This document shows positions 32,798 through 44,310 of a DNA stretch of 64,000 bases, one piece after another. Both the position numbers and the translations under genes were made by a program. The notes beneath the pieces were generated by a model. It saw only the letters and a program-made list of their open reading frames with translations, was not told the DNA's origin and did no database searches. Positions within the stretch are counted from its first letter, which is position 1, and every line of letters starts with the position of its first letter. Source of the stretch: Coptis chinensis (lineage: Eukaryota > Streptophyta > Magnoliopsida > Ranunculales > Ranunculaceae); assembly GCA_015680905.1 (NCBI GenBank), contig CM027382.1, positions 10,947,501 to 11,011,500 on the forward strand. The letters run 5' to 3'.

Positions 32798-33996
32798 TGA
32801 TAACCCGTAAAAACTAAACTAGATTATTACTCTAACCTCATTCTTACCGTATCAATTATTTATTTTCTACTCTCACATATATATTCATGCAATATATGGA
32901 GTACGGAATCGTTCCACTCTTAATCTATCAAGACTAAATAGAATTCAATTAATCAAATACAAAGAACAATGGTAAGAGTAATGAGATGTGAAATTTCTAT
33001 TCTAAATAACAATTATTCTAACAAGCAATCATCCTCACATGGCTTCCTTAACCTCCTCTAATAGAGGTTTTAGCTTAATATCATTATACTATCATTCCCA
33101 ACACAAGAACAATAATAACAAATCATAATTTAATAACTAATTTAAACTTTATAAATCTAATTTTAACAATAGTCTAAGAATCAAAATGAAGATAACCTAA
33201 TATATGAATTTAAAACAACTAAAACTAAATAAGAATTTAATTAATAACTAAATTGAAATGAAAACTAATACTTTATTATAAAACTAATAGTGATTCTAAA
33301 CAATAATCTACTTTGTTCTAACACTAATTAATTGAAGGTAAAAACTAGATCTAAAACAAGCTATTCTAACTAGTTAATGGAGTCTAACCTAATTTTCTAA
33401 TCTAGATCTAAGTATCCTTAAGAGTTAAGTCTTCTCCATACAAATGGAGGAGACCAGATCCACTTTTTCGTGCATGGGCTGAGGAGCCATGATTTAGGCC
33501 GGAAAATCGAGCCCAAAACCCAATTTCTTCAGTCCATTGAGGCCTTTTCAATTGGATTTGACTTCTATGGATTTTTTGCCTACTTTTGCTCTTCTGATTG
33601 GGTCAAGGCTTGGACTATTGAAAATCTCTTTCTGAGCCGGTCATTTTGACATAAGGTAGGCCCAATTCCAAGGTATGAGTCCAAAGATACGACTTTCGAA
33701 AGTTCTGCTAACTTTTATGCGTTGTTTCTGCCCGCGTTGACTTTGACTTTTCAGCTTTGACCGGGCTTTAAAAAGGCTTTTTCTCTTTGAATCTTGGCCT
33801 TTTATCATAGAACTTCTTAGCGACCAACCCTTGCTCCTTTATCTCGCAAAAGGGACACATTTCTACACATATTCGACTCCAATGCCTGAAATACACAAAA
33901 TCACGATAACAGTACTAACTCTTACTTATTAATCACATAATTGGTCTAAAACAATATTGTTAAAGGGGTTAAAACTACAGTTTTTGTCTCTTATCA
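32798..33996 (-). repeat. Left (3') LTR of the gag-protease element
   Basis: TGATAACCCGTAAAAAC to GTCTCTTATCA. The polypurine tract follows directly at 33997-34010 (minus strand GTTTGGGGGTGGTT). Confidence 0.93.
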
Positions 33997-36111
33997 AACC
34001 ACCCCCAAACAGCATTTTGCTTGTCCTCAAGCAAATATGAGAAATTAGAATAAGTGACCAAAAATGGAGTTCTAACTAATCTCGTTTCGCCGAGTGCGAT
34101 TGCATTGACCATATGCAACAAGGCCTTAAACCACTAGGAATTCCCTAGTGGACGAGTCATAGCCTCGTGAGAGTTTTCCAGTGAAGGTACTCACAAACTT
34201 CATCTATACTACAATGACTAAGAAATAAAACTATTGCTTCCTTATTTATGTTTCAATGATCTATACATCTCACTAGTATTTAAACAAGAATGATCATTCT
34301 AAAACTTAAACTAATACATGCATAATAATCAAATCATCTTAAGATAAACAACTATACAATGAACTATGATATGAAATGCAATGGCAAGTCCATTTCTGAA
34401 ACTTTTGGGTAGCGTGCCTAAGTAGGTTCTCACAAGAAATGTGTCAAAACACATAACACTCTGATTTTTCCACTCAAGTTTGCTAACTCTAGTGTGTAGT
34501 AGGCACACATGTACCACTTACTATCATACCAACCTATTCCTAATTGAGCTAGAGGTCTTTATTAGGTGATACGGGGCGTAGGTATTGATTAAAGAATGAA
34601 GGAAATGGATATTCAAAAAGACAAGTCTGAGAAAATAGGGTATTCATATTATGTAACTAGAGAAAACCTTGTTTTTTTGCTTCTACACTTTGTTTCCATC
34701 CTTAGCCTTTTTATTTTGGCTTTTTGACTCATTTTATTCTATTTTTGGAGTTTTTATTTTATTTTATTTTTCTTTTCTTTTCTTTGGATGGAAACTTCTT
34801 TTCTTTTTCTTTTCTGAAGCAACTAACTAATTTTTGTTTACACAAGTTTTTTTCTTTTCTTTTCTTCACTCATCTTATTTCTCAGACTTATCTAGATAGG
34901 TAGGCTGATTTTATTTTTTATTTTGTTTTATTGAGTAAAGGTTTTGTGGTTTGTGAAAAGGCTAATGAAAGGCTCAGTGGGGCGACTAGCAGATAATAAA
35001 TTTCATATAGGTGTGAATTTCTGGCTATATCGATCCAAAGAGAGCCTAAATTCTCACTTAGGATATGGTGTGGTGTTCAAGTAAGTGGATGTGTGATTTC
35101 TCTACTCGGAATTTACTTCTCCCTTATGTCATCACTCAGATATTTCACTCTTATAAGGCTTTTAGGCTAGATGCTCACATGATATGTATTAAGTACTCTA
35201 ACTTAGGTCTTAGAAAAATACTGTCAAGTACAATCAAAGATGCTCATGCAAGATGTTCGTGAAAAGATGCAATGACTATTACCTACGTATTAATCTATGT
35301 TTCAAAAATTAAATCCTAATTCAAGTACTACGTGAGATTTCTAGACTAATATCATCATAGAGAAGGGAACAATACCATTATCACTAAGTGCCTAGTATAA
35401 ATAATATTTATGATTTTTAATTTTTTTTTTATATAAAGAAAAGTGCGTAATTTACATCCTAAAAGTGCCTAATTTTTGCAAATGTTTCTATCCCACCCCA
35501 AAACAATCGAATGCTTTGTCCTCAAAGTATAAAGAGATAAGGAAAGAATTTACCATAGAAACATGGCAAAAATTGGCAGTACCTGTAACAGAAATATTGT
35601 AAAAATGATATGATAACATGAAGCACAATTAAACTGTTACGTACTAATGAAATTGGAGTAAACATGACAGACAAAGGATGGCAAAACGTTTTGAAATAAA
35701 ATACCAAAATACGCCACCCCCAAACAAAATTGGAAAACTCTTTTTAAGTTTGAAAATTTTTGTTTGGCCTATAATCTAGAAAGTTGGTATTGTACAAAAA
35801 CTTGGGTCTTTTAAAGTCAGATTCCCTAGACTTAATGTGATATATATGTATTAACATGCAGTTTCCCATATATAAATAATCTAAATAATTGTGGATCTTT
35901 CCATAAATAATTAACATGGAATGCATCACCAAACAGAATTAAGCACTAAGATTTCCTATGGCATGGCTTAATAGAATGGGAGTGAATTCTGATGGATCTA
36001 GAACCTAATCGAGCATACATTTTTTTCTTTTTCTTTGAACGAAAAGGTGTCCAAGTGAATGATCGTGAGAAAATGGATGGTTGTGGAAGATATGTAGGAT
36101 ATGGATAAGTT
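33997..36111. other. 3' non-coding region of the gag-protease element
   Basis: No supported gene. 34000-34200 matches 46989-47200 of the pol-bearing element: GCATTTTGCTTGTC, AACAAGGCCTTAAACCA, TCTCGTGAGAGTTTTCC. A pyrimidine-rich stretch lies at 34680-34870, with a counterpart at 47770-47900. Two more CCACCCC(C)AAA sites at 35491 and 35715 resemble the polypurine tract and may be old copies of it. Confidence 0.6.
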
Positions 36112-37637
36112 TTAGATTGAAGGAATGGAAAAAAAAGAGTGCGTGGTTTTAGCATAAAACTTATTGGTGGCATGGGTTGGTATTATCACACATCTGAAAA
36201 TGAAGGCATCAGGTGGCTCTTTAGGTAGTTCTTGGAAAGGTGGATCATTACAGGCTCTTAAAAACTCGTCGAATTCCTCATCTAGGTTGTTCGCATCCAT
36301 ATAATTATGGTATTTTTCTCCATCTTTGAGGAATTCATTTATCTCATCTATTGTGAGATTGACTCCATCTCTCATAGGGTCAGAAGGCAGGGTGGAAAAT
36401 TCTGTCTCTAATTCAGTTATGTTCAATGAGTCAAAATTATGATCTTTGTCTTCTTCCATAAGAGGGGTATCTACTAGTGTGGGGACGAGATCGTCGGAAG
36501 CACTAATGTGATATACAAAACTCTCAATAAACTTAACTTCACCTTCTATAGGAAAACCTAGTTGTCTCTTTTGTCTAAACATGTTAACTTCCATAAAAAG
36601 ATTTCTAAAAGAAAGAGTCATTGAGCCATCCCGGCAATTGATTTGGGCATTGGCGGTTGCCAAGAAAGGACGCCCTAAGATGATGGGAATAGAATCATGA
36701 GTAACTTCTGTGTCAAGAATAACAAAGTCGGCTGGATAGTAAAAATCCTACACTTTAACTAGAATGTTTTCAACTACACCCTTGGGATACTTAATAAAAT
36801 GATTGGCTAACTGCAAAGTCATTTTAGTTGGTTGAAGTTTTGTTAGACCTAGTTGTTTATATAAATAAAAAGGGAGTAAGTTAACGCTCGCTCCCAGGTC
36901 TAATAAAGCAGTTGTTATGAAGGTATCACCTAAGGTGCATTGTACAGTAGGACGACCAGGGTCCTTGTACTTAACAATTCTGTTATATTCAGATAAAGAG
37001 GGATATTATTCAGTTAAGAAGACTTCATTGGGTATGTTGGTTTTCCTCTTCTTGGTGCACAACTCTTTTAGAAACTTAGCCTGTCCAGGTAGACTTTTTA
37101 TAGCATCTAGAAAAGGTAGGTTTATAGTCAAATTTTTAAACACTTCCCTAATCTCATCAAAATTTTCATCCTTTTTAGACAAAATTAGTCTCTCGGGATA
37201 CGGTGGTTTATCTCTATATTTAGCAATATTATTAGTTTTTATTTATCTCTAGCCATTTTCCATCTAGGTGTCCATATTGGAACCTCTACAGGTGTGGGGT
37301 CTTCAATTTCTATTATTGGGTCTTGTAAGGTTTTTCCTTTTGGTTGTGGTTTAACTGGTACTTCTACAATTGTAGGGTCTTCAATTTCTATTATAGTATT
37401 TGGTATGGTTTCATTTTCAGCTTCTGTTTGCGGGTGCTCTTCAGGCATAATTACTTTGTTATCAACTACTTTCCCTGAACGAAGGGTAGTGACTGCCTGT
37501 AGGTCCCTTTGGTTTATATTACCATTACAGTGAATACTGTTTATTTCAAAGGCGGTGTTTGTTGACTTAGGATTAGGCCTTTCGCTTGACCTAGAAACAC
37601 TTTGTTTGGTTATTATTTTGGTTAGGAGACATGTCAA
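36112..37637 (-). pseudogene. Aspartic protease region of the gag-protease element, with nonsense codons
   Basis: The frame matches that at 5316-6776: a linker with THxQPKGK-like repeats, the helical segment, an intact active site LDLGASVNLLP near 36895, PIILGRPFLATANAQINC and an acidic C-terminal tail ending FIFRCVIIPTHATNKF. TAA at about 37005 and TAG at about 36750 interrupt it where the sibling has Glu and Lys codons. Retropepsin function would be to mature gag. Confidence 0.75.
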
Positions 37638-38784
37638 TAACCTTTTGGCACAAAGACTGCATCATTTGCATCATTTGTTTCATCATATTAGAGTTTTGAT
37701 CGTGCTGATCTTTCATCAAGTTGGAGTTTTGTTGCATAATTTGATTTTGTTTCTCTAACAAGGTCACTACTATTTCGTTTGTAGATGTTTGAACTAGAAT
37801 TAAGGCTTGTTGAACGTTCATGTCTTGATGTTGATAGTTCTGGGTCATGGGCACTAAACCTCTATTCTGATTACCTAAGTTTCCTTGTCCTTGATGTTGA
37901 GTTAACTGGTTCAAATTTGATGGTTCTGGTGGTGGTTGTGCATAGACAATAGGATAATAGAAGTCGGAATGCTCAAGACTAAAACAAACATTACAACGAG
38001 TAGATTTAATGTTCATGACTGGAGTGGGTTGTTGTTGAACAGAGATGGCATCTACCTTTTTAGTGAGGGGCATAGATAACGATTTTAAACTTCGAATCGG
38101 TTTTAACCTCAAAAAGAAGAAGGAGTGGAAGCGGGAAGAGTCGTTACCTCCCCAATTGTTGTTCCTCTTAGATTGATCTTCTAAGAATGTATAAGCCTCC
38201 AAGGCTCTTTTACTAAGAAAACTACCCCCAGTCATGATATCTAGAACCTCCTTATGACGATGTAAAAACCTCTTGAAGAAGGCACGAACAAGCGTGTCTT
38301 TCGCAAGATTATGATGCGGGCATTCAATGAGAAGATCAGTGAAACGATTCCAGGCCTCTGAAAAGGATTCATGAGGATTCTGGCGGAAGAAATGAATCTT
38401 TTGAACCATTTCATCTATCTTCAGTGGTGGATAAAACTGTTCCATGAACAATTGAATAAGTTGAGCCCATAAGTCCACAGAGTTTGGCGTTTTGGCAGTT
38501 AACCAAGATGCCGCCTTGTCGGCTAGGGTGAAAGGAAACACCCTAAGTTTAACTTGATCTAGACTTACGCTAGGATGATGGAATGTAGTGAGAACTTATT
38601 CTATCCTACGCATATGCTGGTAAGGCTTCTCGTGGTCTAAACCATGAAAAACTAGTAACAAGTTAAATATATTAGGGGGGATTCGAAAATCCCCCACTAG
38701 GTCTGCAAGAACGATGCATGACTTAGGGCCATCGTTTAGGGCTTTATAAAAATCAGATAGAGGAGTCTCTTGTTTTTTAGCCAT
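37591..38784 (-). pseudogene. gag of the gag-protease element, one nonsense codon
   Basis: It begins MAKKQETPLSDFYKALNDGP at 38784 and keeps FHGLDHEKPYQHMRRIE. A TAA follows (Gln CAA in the sibling), and the frame reopens through FTLADKAASWLTAKTPNSVD, QFYPPLKIDEM and HESFSEAWNRFTDLLIECPH. The C-terminal third is Gln/Asn/Met-rich (NQIMQQNSNLMKDQHDQNSN). A cysteine-containing ARCNVCFSLEH-like patch replaces a clear zinc knuckle. Confidence 0.8.
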
Positions 38785-39039
38785 TGATGCAGGTGTAGTG
38801 TGTGAAATTCTAGATTGGCATGTGGTATTTATGTCTACAAAAAACAAGCCTGATTATACTAGAATTAAACTCCTCTGACAGAATAGGCGAGGAGTGGAAG
38901 AAGGAGTAACTGAATGCCTCCTTGCTACGCGTTTGAATAGCGTCTTGTATACGTGATCTCAGTGTTTGTATAATGTTAGAAACACTGAATAACTTGAATA
39001 AATGAAAATTTGACCGACTGTGAAAAATCGGGTCGTTCC

Positions 39040-39320
39040 GAGAAAAGCGCTGGTCGCTTCGAAAAATGGCCTTGGTAGGGCACGAATCGCTCTGTCTAAC
39101 TAACTCAAGTTCCAGGTGGTTGAACGCGGGGCGCGCTTGGAAATAGGCTACCTAGGGCATGAGTCGCGCTCGTGCTTGACACTATGTCCAGTGGTTGAGC
39201 GCAGGGTGCGCTTGGAAATAGGCTATCTAGGGCGCGGGGTGCGCTCGTGCTAGACACAATGTCCAAGAGGTTAAACGCGGGGCGCGCTTGGAAATAGGCT
39301 ATCTAGGGCATGGGGCGCTC
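39040..39320. repeat. GC-rich leader repeats, about 80-bp period
   Basis: Three to four units of GGTTGAACGCGGGGCGCGCTTGGAAATAGGCTA (in parts: GCGGGGCGCGCTTGG, AAATAGGCTA, CTAGGGCGCGGGGTGC) lie in the 5' leader. Same family as 2174-2395 and 8405-8610. Confidence 0.7.
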
Positions 39321-40102
39321 TCCAAAATATTTGAAATTTTTACAGTAGTTTGCTAAGACATATATCAAGTAGCCTGTAAAATTTTAGATCAATCGGAGCT
39401 ATGAAAGTCCTTCTACTGCCCTTCAAAGTTTGTGAAACAGTTTTCGACACAATACAAACAACCTAATGGTTAACAAATCAAAACAGAGTCAAAAATCGCA
39501 AAATTTTTACTGGAGACTCCTAACAGATCCTACGTGTTTCTGTAAACTTTTAGAGCAATTGGAGTTTTACAAACCTTCTTTATAGGCTGGTGTTCCAGAA
39601 ATTAAGTGTTTGCAAAACTGCAGAAATACATTGAAAACAATCCACTAGTTAGGTGGTCAAAACAAATCAAAAACTTGTCAAAGTTTTACTAAAAACGCCT
39701 GACTTAGGATAGGGATACTTCTATAAAAAATTTAGAATTTTTGGAACTTCCTAAGTAACCCTACTCGTCTGTTTTTCAAGAACTTACGGTTTGAAAACTG
39801 AAATACAGCACTATAAAGATCATATTTGTCCATAAGGTAAAACAATTAGGAAAACTCTAAAAAATTTACAGTAAATCAATAACACCTTAAGGATTACGCC
39901 TGTAAATTTTCAGAATTTTTCAAAATTTATAAATACCTTTACTGCAGTGTTTTCCTCTATGAATCCGTTGCCCCTATGCCTAAAACAGTGAATTCAAGCA
40001 ATTTGATAATAGGAATAAGAATGAAAGGGTGGGTGGGTAGAGAATGGGGGATTGCCCCTTGAATTCAAGCAATTGAATTCTTGTCTTGAACAAGATTAAG
40101 AT
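39321..40102. other. 5' leader of the gag-protease element
   Basis: No gene seen. The block holds recurrent TGTAAA(A/C)TTTTAGA-like phrases every 110-130 bases (39380, 39540, 39725, 39900), suggesting an old degenerate tandem repeat. Confidence 0.45.
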
Positions 40103-40115
40103 GGCAGCGGCGCCA
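40103..40115 (-). other. Primer binding site TGGCGCCGCTGCC
   Basis: Two bases from the LTR start at 40118. It is the reference PBS for the family here; the elements at 8739 and 63073 have single or double changes. Confidence 0.85.
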
Positions 40116-40117
40116 TT

Positions 40118-41309
40118 TGATAACCCGTAAAAACTAAACTAGATTACTCTAACCTCATTCTTACGGTATCAATTATTTATTTCCTACTCTCACATATATA
40201 TTCATGCAATATATAGAGTACGGAATCGTTCCACTCTTAATCTATCAAGACTAAATAGAATTCAATTAATCAAATACAAAGAACAATGGTAAGAGTAATG
40301 AGATGTGAAATTTCTATTCTAAATAACAATTATTCTAATAAGCAATCATCCTCACATGGCTTCCTTAACCTCCTCTAATGGAGGTTTTAGCCTAATATCA
40401 TTATACTATCATTCCCAACACAAGAACAATAATAACAAGTCATAATTTAATAACTAATTTAAACTTTATAAATCTAATTTTAACAATAGTCTAAGAATCA
40501 AAATGAAGATAATATATGAATTTAAAACAACTAAAACTAAATAAGAATTTAATCAATAACTAAATTGAAATGAAAACTAATACTTTATTATAAAACTAAT
40601 AGTGATTCTAAACAATAATCTACTTTGTTCTAACACTAATTAATTGAATGTAAAAACTAGATCTAAAACAAGCTATTCTAACTAATTAATGGAGTCTAAC
40701 CTAATTTTCTAATCTAGATCTAAGTATCCTTAAGAGTTAAGTCTTCTCCATACAAATGGAGGAGACCAGATCCACTTTTTCGTGCATGGGCTAAGGAGCC
40801 ATGTTTTGGGCCGGAAAATCGAGCCCAAAACCCAATTTCTTCAGTCTAAAGAGGCCTTTTCAGTTAGATTTGACTTCTATGGATTTTTTGCCTACTTTTG
40901 CTCCTCTGATTAGGTCAAGGCTTGGACCATTGGAAATCTCTTTCCGAGCCGGTCGTTTTGACATAAGGTAGGCCCTATTCCAAGGTCTGAGTCCAAAGAT
41001 ACGGCCTTCGGAAGTTCTGCTAACTTTTATGCGCTGTTTCTGCCCGCGTTGACTTTGACTTTTATGCTTTGACCGGGCTTTAAAAAAGGATTTTTCTCTT
41101 TGAATCTTGGACTTTTATCATAGAACTTCTTAGCGACCAACCCTTGCTCCTTTATCTCACAAAAGGGACGCATTTCTACAAATATTCGACTCCAATGCCT
41201 GAAATACACAAAATCACGATAACAATACTAATTTTTACTTATTAATCACATAATTGGTCTAAAACAATATTGTTAAAGGGGTTAAAACTACAATTTTGGT
41301 CTCTTATCA
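40118..41309 (-). repeat. Right (5') LTR of the gag-protease element
   Basis: Near-identical to 32798-33996, differing by scattered substitutions and a few small indels (for example loss of CCTA before ATATATGAATTT). Confidence 0.93.
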
Positions 41310-42143
41310 GCATACCTTCTTTTTGTGTTTGTTTCATAGCCAGATACTCTCTACAGTTCCGCTTCCAATGACCAGGCTTTTCACAATGGTAACAATTACC
41401 TTTTGCTTTAGCCCCTGAATTCTTCTCCACTCCCTTTTTACCCCAAGGGCAAAAGTTTTACCCTTTTTCCACTTGCCTTTGCCTTTCGGCTTAGGCTTGG
41501 AAACACCAACATTTTCTGAAACCATTACACTTGGTTTAACCTTAACTAAGTCTTCAGCCTGCTGCAAAGAGTTCATTAACTATGGCAGTGTCAGATCCAT
41601 ATTGTTCATGTTGTAGTTTAACTTGAACTGATTAAATGAAACTGGCAAAGACTGAAGAATAGCATCAACCTGAGAATTGGCGTCTATTTCAGAGCCTAGG
41701 ATCTCTAACTCATTGACATAGCCAATCATCTTAAGGATATGCTCCCTAACTTAAGTCCCATCATCCACTTTTGTATTCATCAGGTTTGTCATTGCAATCT
41801 GACGTTTAGTGCGATTTTGTTCGCCAAACATCTCTTGGAAATTGGTCATGATCTCAGTAGTTGTACCAAAATTTTGGTGTTGGTGTTGGAGCACGTTTGA
41901 CATGGATGCTAGGAGATAACACTTAGACATCTCATTGGCCTTTTGCCATTTTTTGTACTCATCTTTCAGCCTTACACTAGCATTGTCTGTTGGTTCAAGG
42001 GGGCAAGGGGTAGTGAGAACGAATTTGTAACTTTCAGCAGTCAAGATAATGTTAATGTTACGCTTCCAGTCTACATAATTAGGACTAGTTAACTTGTTCT
42101 CTTTCAAGATAGATGTTAAGGGACTGAAATTTGATTGAGACAT
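41310..42143 (-). pseudogene. Ty1/copia gag with zinc knuckle, interrupted
   Basis: It begins MSQSNFSPLTSILKENKLTS, continues NYVDWKRNINIILTAE and the copia gag helices to a stop at 41751. After further stops and a frame shift it reaches a Lys-rich linker and the knuckle CYHCEKPGHWKRNC (C-X2-C-X4-H-X4-C) near 41380. The element 32798-41309 cuts it a few codons later. Gag packages element RNA; the CCHC knuckle binds nucleic acid. Confidence 0.82.
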
Positions 42144-43844
42144 ATCTGGAACATTTACATATACACAAAAATTATTATAATGCATTTAATATTGATTTTG
42201 GGAATATAATAAACCAATTTCCCGTTTATATAATAAAAATACAACACCCTCAATATTGTATCATTAAGACAAATATAAGCAATGGAAACCTAATACTTAT
42301 GAACAATATCTTATCCGTAGGGCATCAAAATTATTCAACTTAATCAGGCGAGTTCTACTAGACTCATCAATTTTACATACAAGTAATATGATTTTCATTA
42401 TCATTCCTTTTGCTACTAAAACATAATTGCACAAACCGTAGGGCTGTCAATTATATTTCAGCCAAGTGTATCATCGTCTTAATTCATTAATGTAGCCGCG
42501 AGATAATGAATCCGTAAGGGAAAACACTCTCACTAGCCATACATGAATTTTTCTTCTTAAGAATAGACAATAGGCAAAAATAATTTTAGCATGCAATTAA
42601 TTTATCCGTAGGGATCATATTAATCACATCTAAAAATATAATTCCTATTGAATTGATAATGGTGTAGCAAGGGATTCAATTCGTAAATTAAATGCCTTTA
42701 CCACTTACTTTATATAGACTGAGGGTATTAGTGCTTAAATATCAACACTCGCTTCTAAGTTTAAAAAAAACACATTACATAATATGCTTCTAATAATATT
42801 GACAATGACGTCTCATGCATCTCATGCCAAAAAAAAAAACATGTCATAATGTCATAGATATTCTACTGTCATATTATGGAAAGTCTAGATATAGAAACTA
42901 GTATCATATATCGTTCGATATACCATGGTACATGTCATGCATTATATGTACCTAGCTTAATATTGCTAATAATTATGCAATTAAACACATGTATAGTTTC
43001 CATGCAGGAGGTGTGAGGTGTCAAACATACTTTAAAGCTTAAGTATAAAAGGAAAAAAAGTTCACATGTGACTTTATTCCTATCTCTTACTGCAAGTACA
43101 CATACTTTTTGCATCTTCTATATGGCCCACAGTCCCAAGAACCAACTTAAAAGCTACTGTAAAAAAAAATGTGCATGCATATACATATACCATTGGACAA
43201 CACATGCCAAGCATCTCATTCACCATGCATACCTTTTACTTTTCCTTCAAAGAAAGTTTTACTAACATCTAAACACATGCCACTGCATGTGGTCATTAGA
43301 AATGAACAAGACTATTAATTAACATAGTCCTTCATCTTCCCACCCACTTATAGTAAAAAAAGACTTGTCACATACTAATACAATACTTTTTACAAGTCAA
43401 AGTTAAGAACTTGAGATGCCAACGTCATATCCACTTTTTAGAAAGTGATTTCTGTCTTTTAGCTCATTGGTAATGCTATATATATTAACAAAGAACTTTA
43501 TGCAAAGCATAAACGTGACCAGTACCTCAGATAGTAAAACAAATCTAATAAAAATCCACCCTTTACTCACGTTACCGAAATTAACAAATTAAAGCTTGAT
43601 ATTTAAAACAATCAATGTTAACCTAAAAAAAAACATATGATCATATTAACAGACTAATAGATCACGTCAATATCACATATTTACATTTATCATTCTCTTT
43701 TATAGTATGTACTAATACTTAAAAAAAATTGAACCTTTATTACTTAGAACATATAGATATGAAATTACTATATATCTCATATAAAATTTTCAGATCTGAT
43801 TATTCCTTTTAAAAGCAAATAAAAAATAGATAATAGCATGACAC
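42144..43844. other. Long 5' leader of the copia element
   Basis: 1.7 kb without a supported frame. The phrase CCGTAGGG or CCGTAAGGG recurs at about 42315, 42440, 42513 and 42606, each in a similar context. The rest is AT-rich. Candidate packaging or decayed sequence. Confidence 0.45.
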
Positions 43845-43856
43845 GCTCCGATACCA
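43845..43856 (-). other. Copia primer binding site TGGTATCGGAGC
   Basis: Two bases from the right LTR. It matches the initiator-Met tRNA PBS (TGGTATCAGAGC) with one change. Confidence 0.85.
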
Positions 43857-43858
43857 AT

Positions 43859-44310
43859 TGTTGGGATTACTTTAATTCTCATCTTTAACATGTTAATCTA
43901 TTATTGATCAAAAAAGGAATTAAAAGAATAATACCTTCAAAGCCGGAATTAGAGATTGACAGTAAAGAGAAACTTTCCAAAGCTGAATCCAAATCACTTA
44001 GTCTTCAGCCTTCTAGTAGTATTCACCATACAACACACCACAAAACACTTTTAGCTTATCTCCTACTTTTAGTTGTATTTTTCCTGGAAAGACTAATGAT
44101 CCCTTTCTCCAAAAAGTCATTCTCTTATATAAAGAAACTTTGAGAATACGTAAGTGTGTGTGTAGTGGGATCTACTTAGGATTCCAAGTCTTATCTTAAG
44201 AGGACAAGTCCTTGCCATACAATTACTTGTACTTGATATACTAAAACACTTTTAATATATATCTCTTTAATATGGAAAGTGCCTATTAACAAATCCATAT
44301 TGATAATAAG
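43859..44310 (-). repeat. Right (5') LTR of the copia element, first 452 bp
   Basis: It aligns with 29870-30320 and stops at ATAATAAG, exactly where the pol-bearing element begins. In the left LTR the next bases are GCCCTTGG, so the remainder should follow the far end of that element. Confidence 0.88.

Larger units (their letters stand above)
32798..41309 (-). mobile_element. Complete pol-less gag-protease LTR retrotransposon (TR-GAG type), 8512 bp
   Basis: LTRs 32798-33996 (1199 bp) and 40118-41309 (1192 bp) are nearly identical. The target duplication GCATA is perfect (32793-32797 and 41310-41314). The PBS, leader, gag, protease and 3' non-coding region are in order; RT, RNase H and integrase are absent. 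The near-identity of the LTRs points to recent transposition, yet gag-protease already carries several nonsense codons, so the parent may have been non-coding or the proteins supplied in trans. It sits in the copia gag-pol frame. Confidence 0.93.
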
